Shown here: positions 8,058 through 16,016 of the stretch, one piece after another
Numbering within the stretch: the stretch's first letter is position 1
How the letters are laid out: the number at the start of each line of letters is the position of its first letter
From: Bin87 sp965232895
GTDB taxonomy: Bacteria > Chloroflexota > Dehalococcoidia > Lucifugimonadales > UBA3495
NCBI GenBank assembly: GCA_965232895.1
Contig: OZ247430.1
Coordinates: 310,001 to 374,000 of the forward strand
DNA length: 64,000 nucleotides
Direction of reading: 5' to 3'
Program-made: the position numbers and the translations under genes
Notes under the pieces: model-generated
Database searches by the model: none
The model's input: the letters and a program-made list of their open reading frames with translations, nothing else
Told to the model about the DNA's origin: nothing

Positions 8058-10049
8058 ATGGCGCTAGTCAGACTGGAAGTCACAACGAGGAAGCCGTTCG
8101 CTGAAGGCCAAACTTTCGGCGCCACGGGCGGTTACGAGCGAATCGACGGAGTGGCGCATTTCGCAGTGGATCCGTCGCATCCCGACAACACCGCAATCGC
8201 CGACATTGGGCTGGCGCCGCGAAACGGCGAAGGGCTCGTCGAGTTCTCTTCCGATTTTCGGATAATCAAGCCGGTTGACAACGATCACGGCAACGGCCGG
8301 CTGCTGCTGGACGTGCTGAACCGAGGCAAGGAACTGGCGCTGAAAAACCTGAACAGCGCGCCGGATGGCCCCCCCGATGCCGACCCGCACCCGGGCAACG
8401 GCTTCCTGATGCGGCAGGGCTACAGCATGGTCTGGTGCGGCTGGCAACACGACGTGCCGGACGCGCCGGGACTGTTCCGGTGCAACGTGCCCAACGCGCA
8501 TAATCCTGACGGTTCGCCGGTCGCGGGCAAGATCGTGGTCTCTTTCCAACCCCTGACTCGGATTGACACGCAGTTCCTCTCCGACCGGGACCACAGGCCG
8601 TATCCCACCAACCACCTGGAAAGCTGGGATTCGGTCCTCACGGTACAGGATCACGACGACGGGCCGGAGACGGTCGTTCCCCGGGAAAAATGGGCGTTCG
8701 CGCGCTTGGTGGACGGTCGCAAGGTGCCCGATGCGGCGCACGTCACCCTGGAAGGGGGATTTGAGGCCGGAAAGGTGTATCGGGTGGTATATGAAACCTC
8801 CCACGCACCCGTGATCGGTCTGGGTCTGCTGGCGACACGCGACATCGTGGCCTGGCTCCGGCACAGCAAGACGGACTCTACTGGGACGGCCAACCCGTTG
8901 GCCGGCGCCCTGGGCAGGGCCTACGCCTACGGACGCAGTCAAAGCGGCCGTTTCCTGCGGCAGATGCTGCACCTGGGTTTGAACCGCGACGAAGAGGGCA
9001 GGATCGTCTTCGAGGGGATGTTGCCCAATGTGGCCGGCGGAAAAATGGGCGAGTTCAACGCCCGGTTCGGGCAGCCGTCGAGCCTGTCCAACCGGAGCGT
9101 CAACAACCTGCCGCCGTTCCTGGACCTGGAACCGGGCGGCGAGGATGGCGTGCTTGCCGAGGTTACGCGCCGTGGCGTTGCGCCCAAGGTGATCTACACC
9201 AACACTTCGTCGGAATACTGGGGCGGGCACGGAGCCCTGGCCCACGTCACCGCGAACTGTAGAGCGGACGCCGCGCTGCCCGAAAACGTGCGGTCCTGGC
9301 TGTTCTGCGGAACGCAGCACGCTCCGGCCAGCCTGCCGATCTCGGACACCAACCCGGATTCGGGAGCAAGGGGCACCCATGCGCTGAACTACGTGGACTA
9401 TCGCCCAATCATGCGGGCGGCGCTGGTGCATCTGGACAATTGGGTTACCCATAACGAGCCGCCACCAGGCGATGGGTATCCCAAGTTTGCCGACAACACC
9501 ATCGTTGAGGCCGGGGAACTGGCGGAACTCTTCAGCGCGCTTCCAGGCGTGGAGTTCCCCAAGCACCATAAGGTCATGCGTCACCTGGACTTCGGACCGG
9601 ACCGAGCTGTCCCCACGGTCGTACCGCCGGCGATTGGCGACGCGTACCCGTCGCTGGTGTCAGCGGTGGACACCGACGGCAACGAGGTGGGCGGCATTCG
9701 GCTGCCGGCCATTGCGGTGCCACTGGCAACCTACACCGGTTGGAACGTGCGCCACGCAGACATCGGCGGAGCCGGTCAGGTGCTGTCGCCGGGCGGCACT
9801 GTGGTGGGTGGAGCAATTCCCTTCGCGGTGACCCGTGCGGAACGGATGGCGTCCGGTGATCCGCGCGCTTCGATTGAGGAACGCTATGGATCACGCGACG
9901 AATACCTGGCGCGGGTCCGCGAGTACGCTGAAACGCTGGTTCAGCAAGGCTATCTGCTGCAAGAGGACGTGGACGTGGTTGTGGGGCAAGGCGCTGAGGT
10001 GTATGACGCCATCATGGGCGTGCGGGAAGCAGTGGCGGCGGATGACTGA
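8058..10049 (+). CDS. Alpha/beta hydrolase domain-containing protein (large, secreted-esterase-like family)
   Basis: A 663-residue protein resembling the large alpha/beta-hydrolase-domain family annotated as Abhydrolase_10. The nucleophile-elbow-like motif is YGRSQSGRF (Ser294 most likely). The N-terminal half carries 'GATGGYERIDG' and 'LLLDVLNRG', both typical of this family. Substrates of the family are poorly known; some act on esters or lactones. The ATG at 8058 is chosen because GAGGTG lies 7 bases upstream; a GTG two codons earlier is too close to it. No signal peptide is visible. The 280-base gap upstream has no gene that I can support. Confidence 0.75.
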   Translation: MALVRLEVTTRKPFAEGQTFGATGGYERIDGVAHFAVDPSHPDNTAIADIGLAPRNGEGLVEFSSDFRIIKPVDNDHGNGRLLLDVLNRGKELALKNLNSAPDGPPDADPHPGNGFLMRQGYSMVWCGWQHDVPDAPGLFRCNVPNAHNPDGSPVAGKIVVSFQPLTRIDTQFLSDRDHRPYPTNHLESWDSVLTVQDHDDGPETVVPREKWAFARLVDGRKVPDAAHVTLEGGFEAGKVYRVVYETSHAPVIGLGLLATRDIVAWLRHSKTDSTGTANPLAGALGRAYAYGRSQSGRFLRQMLHLGLNRDEEGRIVFEGMLPNVAGGKMGEFNARFGQPSSLSNRSVNNLPPFLDLEPGGEDGVLAEVTRRGVAPKVIYTNTSSEYWGGHGALAHVTANCRADAALPENVRSWLFCGTQHAPASLPISDTNPDSGARGTHALNYVDYRPIMRAALVHLDNWVTHNEPPPGDGYPKFADNTIVEAGELAELFSALPGVEFPKHHKVMRHLDFGPDRAVPTVVPPAIGDAYPSLVSAVDTDGNEVGGIRLPAIAVPLATYTGWNVRHADIGGAGQVLSPGGTVVGGAIPFAVTRAERMASGDPRASIEERYGSRDEYLARVREYAETLVQQGYLLQEDVDVVVGQGAEVYDAIMGVREAVAADD

Positions 10050-10086
10050 AATTCCTATCGTCGGCGCATTTTCAGGAGCGACGGTT

Positions 10087-10602
10087 ATGTCCTATAAAGC
10101 CGTGGAATCTAAAATCAAGCAAGCGAGGAAGCGAGTTCACGATTTTCCGATAAGCAACTACCGTTACCGTGAGATGGAAACTCGGTATGTGCTGATAGAT
10201 CCGATCTTGACGGCTTTGGGGTGGGATCTCACCAATCCTGGCCATTGTTCATTCGAGGCAGATCCGAAATGGAGCAGTTGGGTCAAACCACACGTGGATT
10301 ATGTGCTATGGAGGCCGAGCGAACGAGCGGCGGTCATCATCGAAGCTAAAAGCGCTGAAAGCAATTTTGGCGATAACTTGGAGACCCGAAAAGCGGTTGA
10401 ACAGCTTGCTGGCTACGTTGATCAGGTAGCCTCTGGGCAGGCGGTCCTCACGAACGGCAAAGTTTGGCGGATCTACAACCTGAGGCGGAGACGAGATTTT
10501 GAGGAGAAGCTTGCGGTCGAAGTCGATATCCTCGAAGGTGACATTACAACCGAAGCGCAGAAGCTGTATGAACAACTGGGCGCCCACATATGGTGGGATT
10601 GA
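10087..10602 (+). CDS. Stand-alone PD-(D/E)XK nuclease-like protein related to type I restriction HsdR N-terminal domain
   Basis: A 171-residue protein beginning MSYKAVESKIKQARKRV with AGGAG upstream; longer in-frame starts overlap the preceding hydrolase gene. It carries 'YRYREMETRYVLIDPILTALGW', then VDYVLW followed by AVIIEAKS. This gives the D-(x)n-(E)xK active-site signature found in HsdR_N-like proteins that describe 'type I restriction enzyme R protein N-terminal domain'. No helicase, specificity or methylase subunit is nearby, so it is an orphan. Base composition is more AT-rich than neighbours by eye, consistent with transfer. It could be a nuclease or a decayed restriction remnant. 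Confidence 0.65.
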   Translation: MSYKAVESKIKQARKRVHDFPISNYRYREMETRYVLIDPILTALGWDLTNPGHCSFEADPKWSSWVKPHVDYVLWRPSERAAVIIEAKSAESNFGDNLETRKAVEQLAGYVDQVASGQAVLTNGKVWRIYNLRRRRDFEEKLAVEVDILEGDITTEAQKLYEQLGAHIWWD

Positions 10603-10676
10603 TTTCAAGGATGGCGAAGCTGTGACCGACCCGCAGACGTGAACACACGATCCAATGCAAAACCCGGTGCCTGACG

Positions 10677-10874
10677 ATGCGAATCAACGAGGTTGTTTTT
10701 GAGATTACCGGGACACCTGATGGCGGCTACGACGCACGGGCGGTTGGACACAGCATTTTCACGCAGCGCAGTGATTGGGCAGACCTGAAGAAAATGGTCA
10801 GAGACGCGGTGCTATGCCACTTCGACGACGAAGAACTACCCGCAGCGATCCGGCTCCGTCTGGTAATGATATGA
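10677..10874 (+). CDS. Small HicB-like / DUF1902-type protein
   Basis: A 65-residue protein, MRINEVVFEITGTPDGGY followed by a segment of the type 'ARAVGHSIFTQRSDWADLKKMVRDAV'. This is the partial RNase-H-like fold seen in short HicB-type antitoxins and similar proteins that automated pipelines often misname as 2-oxoisovalerate dehydrogenase. Usually a HicA gene follows; here the next gene is a Phd-like antitoxin whose ATG overlaps this stop (ATGA), so translation is probably coupled. No clear ribosome binding site is visible. Function is inferred only from size and context. Confidence 0.6.
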   Translation: MRINEVVFEITGTPDGGYDARAVGHSIFTQRSDWADLKKMVRDAVLCHFDDEELPAAIRLRLVMI

Positions 10875-11404
10875 ACGAGCAGCATAAGAAACAGCCCTTT
10901 TGCCAAGCACTCAGTACCGGTGAGTTCAAAGAGCGGTGCCTGGAACTGATTGCCGAAATCTACCAGGGTGGGGGATCGCTGATTGTCGCTGACGGCGACG
11001 GGCCGGCGGTGGAAGTGGTTCGCTATGTGGAGATACCAGATCCGGCATATGGCGCTTTCAAAGATGTCAAGATACTTGGCGATATTGAAGGGCCGATGCC
11101 GGTGGAGTGGTACACCGACCCAAATGTTCTAACCGATGACGACTGGGACATTTCCGGTCCGATGCCAGCGTCCTGGTTCATTGAACCGGATGAGGTCAAG
11201 TCTCGGGAGTATCGTATGCCGGAGAAGGTTGACGTGTCGATTTTGCATCGGCACAAGTTCCTGACGGTCAACACCGGTGAATTTACGGCGCAACTGGACG
11301 AAATTATCGCTGCCGTTTCGGAGAGCGCAGACGGCAAGGTGGCCGTATTTGACGACGAAAAGCCCCTCGTTCAGATTACGCGCTACAAGGCGAGGGCAAA
11401 TTGA
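10871..11404 (+). CDS. Antitoxin with two tandem Phd/YefM-like domains
   Basis: A 177-residue protein. Two segments of the same pattern are visible: 'STGEFKERCLELIAEIYQGG' leading to PAVEVVRY near the N-terminus, and 'NTGEFTAQLDEIIAAVSESA' leading to PLVQITRY at the C-terminus. Both fit the Phd/YefM DNA-binding antitoxin strand-helix-strand plan. Between them is a tail with IEGPMPVEWYTDP and ISGPMPASWFIEP, itself an imperfect repeat similar to VapB/Phd toxin-binding tails. The start overlaps the previous stop, and the stop overlaps the TTG start of the VapC gene. So this is the antitoxin of a type II toxin-antitoxin operon, unusually duplicated inside one chain. Confidence 0.7.
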   Translation: MNEQHKKQPFCQALSTGEFKERCLELIAEIYQGGGSLIVADGDGPAVEVVRYVEIPDPAYGAFKDVKILGDIEGPMPVEWYTDPNVLTDDDWDISGPMPASWFIEPDEVKSREYRMPEKVDVSILHRHKFLTVNTGEFTAQLDEIIAAVSESADGKVAVFDDEKPLVQITRYKARAN

Positions 11405-11799
11405 CGCTGCTTGACACCAACGCGATCATCTGGTTTTTCACACTCAACAGAAGACTGGGCAGGCGATCTCACGAGTTGATCACTACGTCCAGGCGTCAGG
11501 GAGAAGCTGCATTCTCCGCGATGTCAATCTGGGAAATCGGGATGCTGTTACAAAAGGGCCGCATTTCAGGAAACAGAACCGTTGCCCAATGGCACGAACG
11601 GTTGCTGGCTGAAGGCTTCAATGAAATTCCCGTTACCGGTCGCATCGCTGCACGCGCCGGAGGTTTGGAAGATATTCATGGTGACCCGGCTGACCGGATC
11701 ATTATCGCCACTGCCCTCGAAGGCCACATCCTCATCACCAGCGACGGGCCGATTCTGAACTGGGCGCACCAACTTGACCGTTTCCCGGCCACACGCTGA
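11401..11799 (+). CDS. VapC-type PIN-domain ribonuclease toxin
   Basis: A 132-residue PIN-domain protein. The metal-binding acidic residues are in place: LLDTN (Asp5), SIWEIG (Glu45), GDPADR (Asp95/Asp98) and ITSD (Asp115). PIN toxins cleave tRNA or rRNA and are held inactive by the antitoxin encoded just upstream. The start is TTG at 11401, overlapping the antitoxin stop (TTGA), which fits tight translational coupling. A downstream LLM oxidoreductase gene begins after 25 bases with its own AAGGAG site, so it is probably separate. Confidence 0.88.
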   Translation: MTLLDTNAIIWFFTLNRRLGRRSHELITTSRRQGEAAFSAMSIWEIGMLLQKGRISGNRTVAQWHERLLAEGFNEIPVTGRIAARAGGLEDIHGDPADRIIIATALEGHILITSDGPILNWAHQLDRFPATR

Positions 11800-11824
11800 A
11801 CCAACCACTCAAGGAGCACACGTT

Positions 11825-12667
11825 ATGTCTGTTGGAACTTCCATCCCGCTGCCGGCCTACACGCTGGATCCGGCGTTCATGGCCCGCACCGCCGAGTCGC
11901 TGGGCTTTGAGTCCATCTGGTACGCCGAGCATCCCATCCTGCCGGTGCAGAGCGGGAGCCAGTTTCCTTCGGGAGGCGAGATCCCGTGGACCTACGCGCA
12001 TTTCGCCGATCCGTACATAGCGCTGGCTCGAGCGTCCGGCGCAACGACCACCATCAAGCTGGGAACCGGCATCACGCTGGTGCCGGAACGCAACCCACTG
12101 ATGCTGGCCAAGGAGATCGCCACGCTGGACCGGATCAGCGGCGGCAGGTTCCTGTTCGGCATCGGAGCCGGATGGAACCGGGAGGAGACCGAGATTTTCG
12201 GCGGCGACTTCGACCATCGCTGGACGCAAACCCGGGAAGCAGTCGACGTGATGAAAGAACTATGGACGAAGGAAGAAGCCGAGTTCCACGGGACCTACTA
12301 CGACTTCCCGCCGGTGATGTGCAACCCCAAGCCCATCCAGCAGCCTCACCCTCCGGTGATCCTGGGCGGGCTGGCGCGCCGGGTGTTGCAGCGAGTTGCC
12401 ACCTGGGGCGACGGCTGGCTGCCCAACCGGATTACGCCGGCCGAGGTGGAGGATAGCCGGAACCGCCTGAATGAGTTGGCGGAAGCCAGGGGCCGTGATC
12501 CCAAGTCATTGACGATCTCAGTGTACGGTCAAGCCCCGGATGGCCAGCTGGTGCAGGACTTCCTGAACGCGGGAGCCGACCGCGTCGTGGTGCGTCCGGA
12601 GCACTGCGAGACCGAGGAGGAGATGTCCGCTCAAATGGAGCGCATCGCAGAAGCGGTGATTCGCTGA
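11825..12667 (+). CDS. LLM-class (luciferase-like) F420-dependent oxidoreductase
   Basis: A 280-residue bacterial luciferase-like TIM-barrel protein. Hallmarks are 'AESLGFESIWYAEH', 'TTIKLGTGITLVPERNPLMLAKEIATLD' (split here as two strands), GRFLFGIGAGWNREE and 'PPVILGGLARRVLQRVATWGDGWLPN'. These match the TIGR03619-type F420-dependent LLM subgroup rather than flavin-dependent monooxygenases. The exact substrate is unknown. The ATG at 11825 has AAGGAG nine bases upstream. It is followed by an unrelated MmgE/PrpD gene about 90 bases later. Confidence 0.85.
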   Translation: MSVGTSIPLPAYTLDPAFMARTAESLGFESIWYAEHPILPVQSGSQFPSGGEIPWTYAHFADPYIALARASGATTTIKLGTGITLVPERNPLMLAKEIATLDRISGGRFLFGIGAGWNREETEIFGGDFDHRWTQTREAVDVMKELWTKEEAEFHGTYYDFPPVMCNPKPIQQPHPPVILGGLARRVLQRVATWGDGWLPNRITPAEVEDSRNRLNELAEARGRDPKSLTISVYGQAPDGQLVQDFLNAGADRVVVRPEHCETEEEMSAQMERIAEAVIR

Positions 12668-12759
12668 TCGACGGTCAAGCGAGATCACGGGCCGGCGAAC
12701 TGTAGAATGGTTCGCGTCGGGCTCACCGGCATACGCGAAGAAGAGAGGTAACCGGGCAT

Positions 12760-14112
12760 ATGGACCGCACCACCGAGCTGTTGAGCTCCTACGCTTGCAA
12801 TCTCACCTACGAGGACCTGCCGCCCGAGGTGGTGCATCAAGTCAAGCGCACCGTTGCCGACACCCTGGGTTGCGCCGTCGGCGGCTACCTGAGCGAGCCG
12901 GCCAAGGTGGCCCGCAAGCTGGCGGGAGACCTGACCAGCAAGACCTCGGCCCGGATCCTGGGAACGTATGACCGGTCGTCGCTGGACATGGCCGGCTTTG
13001 CCAACGGGGTGATGGTGCGTTACCTGGACTGCAACGACTCCTACTTCTCGCCCGGCGGCGGGCATCCGAGCGACATGATTCCCGCCGCGCTGGCGGTGGG
13101 AGACAGTGTCGAGGCCGACGGGCGGACGCTGATAACGGCGATTGCCCTGGCCTACGAGGCGTTCTGCCGCATCGCGGATCACGTTCCGGACAACCAGTGG
13201 GACCAGGGCGTGCTGAGCGTGATCGGCGCCGCCTGCGCGGCCGGAAAAATCCTGGGGCTCGACGAGGAGCAGATGGGCCACGCGATATCGCTGGCCGTGG
13301 TGCCGAACGTACCATTGCGCGTGACCCGCATGGGCGAGTTGTCCATGTGGAAGGGCTGCGCGGCCGCCGCGGCCACGCGAGCCGGCATCTTCGCGGCGCA
13401 GCTGGCCGCGGAAGGAATGACCGGGCCCTTTGAGCCTTTCGAAGGACGCAAGGGGTTGTGGGAGCAGGCGATAGGGTATCCGATTGAGATCGACGCCATG
13501 GGCGGGGACGACACCCCATTCCGGATCACGGACACCATCTTCAAGTTCTACCCGTCACAGATTCACACGCAGGCGCCCATCGACCTGGCGATCCAGTTGC
13601 ACGACCGGGTGGACGTCACCAGCATCGCGTCGATCAAGATCCATTCGTATCGGTCTGCGGTGAGCAGCGCGTCCACCGAGCCGGAGAAATGGGATCCGCA
13701 GACCCGGGAGACCGCCGATCACAGCATCCCGTTCCTGGCGGCCGTGGGACTGCGGGACGGAGAAGTGACGCCGGCCACGTTTGCGCCGGACCGGATCGCT
13801 GACCCGGGGCTCCGCGAGATCATCAACAAGATGCGGATAGACGAAAACGCGGAGTTCACGGAGAAGTATCCCGCCGAGTACAACTGCCGCATTGAGGTGA
13901 TCAAGAACAACGGTCAAACCGAGGTGGCGACAACGAGCTTCCCCAAGGGGCATGGCAAAAATCCGCTGAGCGACGCGGACGTGGACGCGAAGTTTCGCCG
14001 GTTGGCCTGCCCGACAATCACGGAGCAGCAATGCGAGCAGTCGCTGGAGCTGATCTGGTCGCTGGAAAACCTTCCAAATATCCAGGGCATATTTGACAGC
14101 CTGGTGGTCTAA
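12760..14112 (+). CDS. MmgE/PrpD family protein (2-methylcitrate dehydratase-like)
   Basis: A 450-residue all-helical/alpha-beta protein of the MmgE/PrpD family. It contains 'VKRTVADTLGCAVGG', GVMVRYLDCNDSY, GGHPSDMIPAALAV and later KFYPSQIHTQAPID, all family landmarks. PrpD dehydrates 2-methylcitrate in propionate breakdown, but many relatives act on other substrates and no prpB/prpC partner is visible here. The start has GAGGT upstream. It stands alone between the LLM gene and the sigma factor gene, on the same strand. Confidence 0.85.
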   Translation: MDRTTELLSSYACNLTYEDLPPEVVHQVKRTVADTLGCAVGGYLSEPAKVARKLAGDLTSKTSARILGTYDRSSLDMAGFANGVMVRYLDCNDSYFSPGGGHPSDMIPAALAVGDSVEADGRTLITAIALAYEAFCRIADHVPDNQWDQGVLSVIGAACAAGKILGLDEEQMGHAISLAVVPNVPLRVTRMGELSMWKGCAAAAATRAGIFAAQLAAEGMTGPFEPFEGRKGLWEQAIGYPIEIDAMGGDDTPFRITDTIFKFYPSQIHTQAPIDLAIQLHDRVDVTSIASIKIHSYRSAVSSASTEPEKWDPQTRETADHSIPFLAAVGLRDGEVTPATFAPDRIADPGLREIINKMRIDENAEFTEKYPAEYNCRIEVIKNNGQTEVATTSFPKGHGKNPLSDADVDAKFRRLACPTITEQQCEQSLELIWSLENLPNIQGIFDSLVV

Positions 14113-14236
14113 CGCCGCAGGTTGCCTTATCGCGAGATTGCGGGGGGATAACTGACCACAGCAATCCAGAAGGGCGGACCGTTCGTAAATACCGATAACC
14201 AGGCATTGCGAAACCCCTGATAACTTTGGAGGGGTG

Positions 14237-14809
14237 GTGTCAGATAATTCACATAGCGAAGACGCTCAGCGCATAGCAGCGGTCGGTTCCGGGGACGAGA
14301 GAGCCCTGGAAGAGATCTACGACCGCTACGCCCAGAGGGTTTTCTCGCTGGCAGTCTCGATCCTGAAAGACGAAGCGCTCGCAGAAGACGCCGTGCAAGA
14401 GGTGTTCACCAACGTCTGGCTGAAGGCCGGAAGTTACCGGCCGGAGATGGCCGCGCCGAGCACCTGGATCATGTCCGTGGCGCACCACAAGGTGGTGGAC
14501 ATGTACCGATCCCGGAGGCGCACCACGGATCACACGGTTTATCCCGAGATGGACGCGCTGCACCGCATTCCCGACGCCAAAATGAGCGTGGAACGACAGG
14601 TGGAGCGCGGTTTTGACGCCAGACTGGTACGTGAGGCATTGTTGACCATTCCCGAGGAACAGAGCCAACCGCTGTACCTTTCGGCATGGCACGGATACAG
14701 CCAATCCGAGATCTCCAGAATGCTGGGGATACCACTGGGCACCGTGAAGACACGAATGCGACTGGGCATTCAAAAACTCAAGGCAGCGTTGGAAGTTCAT
14801 GTGGTCTGA
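14237..14809 (+). CDS. ECF-type RNA polymerase sigma factor (SigK-like)
   Basis: About 190 residues. Region 2 is seen in DERALEEIYDRYAQRVFSLA, LAEDAVQEVFTNVW and WIMSVAHHKVVDMYRSRRR; region 4 in 'GYSQSEISRMLGIPLGTVKTRMRLG', a helix-turn-helix. A GGAGG at 14228-14232 favours the second of two adjacent GTG codons (14237) as start; 14234 is too close. The gene overlaps the following anti-sigma gene by 11 bases. The pair resembles SigK/RskA systems, in which a membrane anti-sigma releases the sigma factor under stress. The target promoters are not visible here. Confidence 0.88.
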   Translation: MSDNSHSEDAQRIAAVGSGDERALEEIYDRYAQRVFSLAVSILKDEALAEDAVQEVFTNVWLKAGSYRPEMAAPSTWIMSVAHHKVVDMYRSRRRTTDHTVYPEMDALHRIPDAKMSVERQVERGFDARLVREALLTIPEEQSQPLYLSAWHGYSQSEISRMLGIPLGTVKTRMRLGIQKLKAALEVHVV

Positions 14810-15845
14810 CAATGCGGGCGAAATATACGCTGGATCGGAGCATCCGGAGGAGGCGCTGGCAGCCTTCGCGCTGAACGCGCTGGACGATGCCGAGTTCCAG
14901 TCCGTTTTCCACCACGTGATCCGGTGCCCGCACTGCCAGGAGGTCCTGCTGGGGTTCCAGGAGACCGCGGCGCGGCTCGCGGCCTCGGCGCCGGAAGTCG
15001 AACTGCCGGCGGGCCTCAAGCAACGCGTGCTGGCCAACTCGGTGGGCCGGCGGGGTCCCTCGGGGACGGCGAGACGCATCGATGCGGACCCGCGCTGGTC
15101 GGCGAAACGACTGCGCCGGTGGATAGCGCCGGTGGCAGTGGGCACATTGAGCCTGCTCCTGGCCGCCTCGGTGGGTTTCATGATCTCCCAGCACCGGGAG
15201 ATCAGAAACCTGACGACAGGGCAGCAGTCGGCCGTTATGGCGTCGACGGTTGAGTCCCTAGCGCCGCCGGCTGCCGGCGAATCACGCGCGCGGGAGGTGG
15301 TGGCCGAAGCAGACGCCAGCATCGAACACTTCGCGTCGGTCAGCAGGACCAGCGACTCGCTGAACCTCTTGCCGAACTCCGACCAGTTCGCTGAGGGGGA
15401 AGCGCGCGCGGCGGAAGCATCGGAATCGGTGGACCTGGTCAAGCAGGGAATGGCCGACATGGTCGAAGCCACCGTGCTCTCGGCACAACCGGAGACGGAG
15501 AAACTGTCGATGACCTCCCCGATGGGGACCGAAACCGAGGCTCGCGGCCTGTTGATGATCGACCCGACGGGCACGCAGGCAGTCCTGATGGTGACCGGAA
15601 TGCCGGCCGATTCCTACCAGATTTGGCTGCTGCGCCACGACGCGCGACAATTGATCGACCGCATCGTGGTGAACGAGAACGACGGCAGCGGCGTCAAAGA
15701 CCTGGAACTGGACCAATCGATGTTCGGGTTCCACGAGGTGGCGTTGCTGCCGGACGAGCGCCACGGACCGATGGCGCCCACGGGCGAGAAGTTCCTGAGC
15801 GCTCGCATCATTGGCGGACCGCCGTCTATCTGGAGAGGGAGGTAA
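14799..15845 (+). CDS. Membrane anti-sigma factor, RskA-like, with zinc-binding N-terminus
   Basis: A 348-residue protein co-encoded with the sigma factor. The N-terminus has the ZAS signature H-x3-C-x2-C (HVIRCPHC). One membrane helix lies at about 108-130 (WIAPVAVGTLSLLLAASVGF). An acidic extracytoplasmic stretch follows, and the C-terminal about 90 residues match the RskA C-terminal domain (LLMIDPTGTQAVLMVTGMPA, 'DSYQIWLLR'). Such proteins hold the ECF sigma at the membrane and are cut by proteases on signal. The gene overlap with sigma argues for stoichiometric synthesis. Confidence 0.85.
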   Translation: MWSDNAGEIYAGSEHPEEALAAFALNALDDAEFQSVFHHVIRCPHCQEVLLGFQETAARLAASAPEVELPAGLKQRVLANSVGRRGPSGTARRIDADPRWSAKRLRRWIAPVAVGTLSLLLAASVGFMISQHREIRNLTTGQQSAVMASTVESLAPPAAGESRAREVVAEADASIEHFASVSRTSDSLNLLPNSDQFAEGEARAAEASESVDLVKQGMADMVEATVLSAQPETEKLSMTSPMGTETEARGLLMIDPTGTQAVLMVTGMPADSYQIWLLRHDARQLIDRIVVNENDGSGVKDLELDQSMFGFHEVALLPDERHGPMAPTGEKFLSARIIGGPPSIWRGR

Positions 15846-15851
15846 TGGAAC

Positions 15852-16004
15852 ATGACCAGCCAACGAACCGCCCCTCAAACTCCGCGCCTACCAAAGCGTG
15901 ACGATGGGCTGGACTGCGAGATCTGCGGCAACCGCATGCACGAACGCAGCTGCAAGATCATCTGCCGGAACTGCGGGTTCACCCGCGACTGTTCGGATCC
16001 CTAG
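15852..16004 (+). CDS. Zinc-ribbon-like micro-protein (50 residues)
   Basis: This short ORF lies 6 bases after the anti-sigma gene with GGAGG nine bases before its ATG. The peptide begins MTSQRTAPQTPRLPKRDDGL and ends with two CxxC knuckles and extra cysteines: CEIC, then ICRNC, then a final DCSDP. The pattern is that of a minimal zinc ribbon (or a [Fe-S]/zinc knuckle). It is probably the third gene of the sigma/anti-sigma operon. Function is unknown; roles in the stress response or in nucleic-acid binding are guesses. Confidence 0.65.
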   Translation: MTSQRTAPQTPRLPKRDDGLDCEICGNRMHERSCKIICRNCGFTRDCSDP

Positions 16005-16016
16005 CCGAAGGCCGGG

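Noticed and set aside
8064..9584. 506-residue minus-strand ORF opposite the alpha/beta hydrolase
   Set aside because: It is antisense to a gene with a clear family match and shows no domain of its own.
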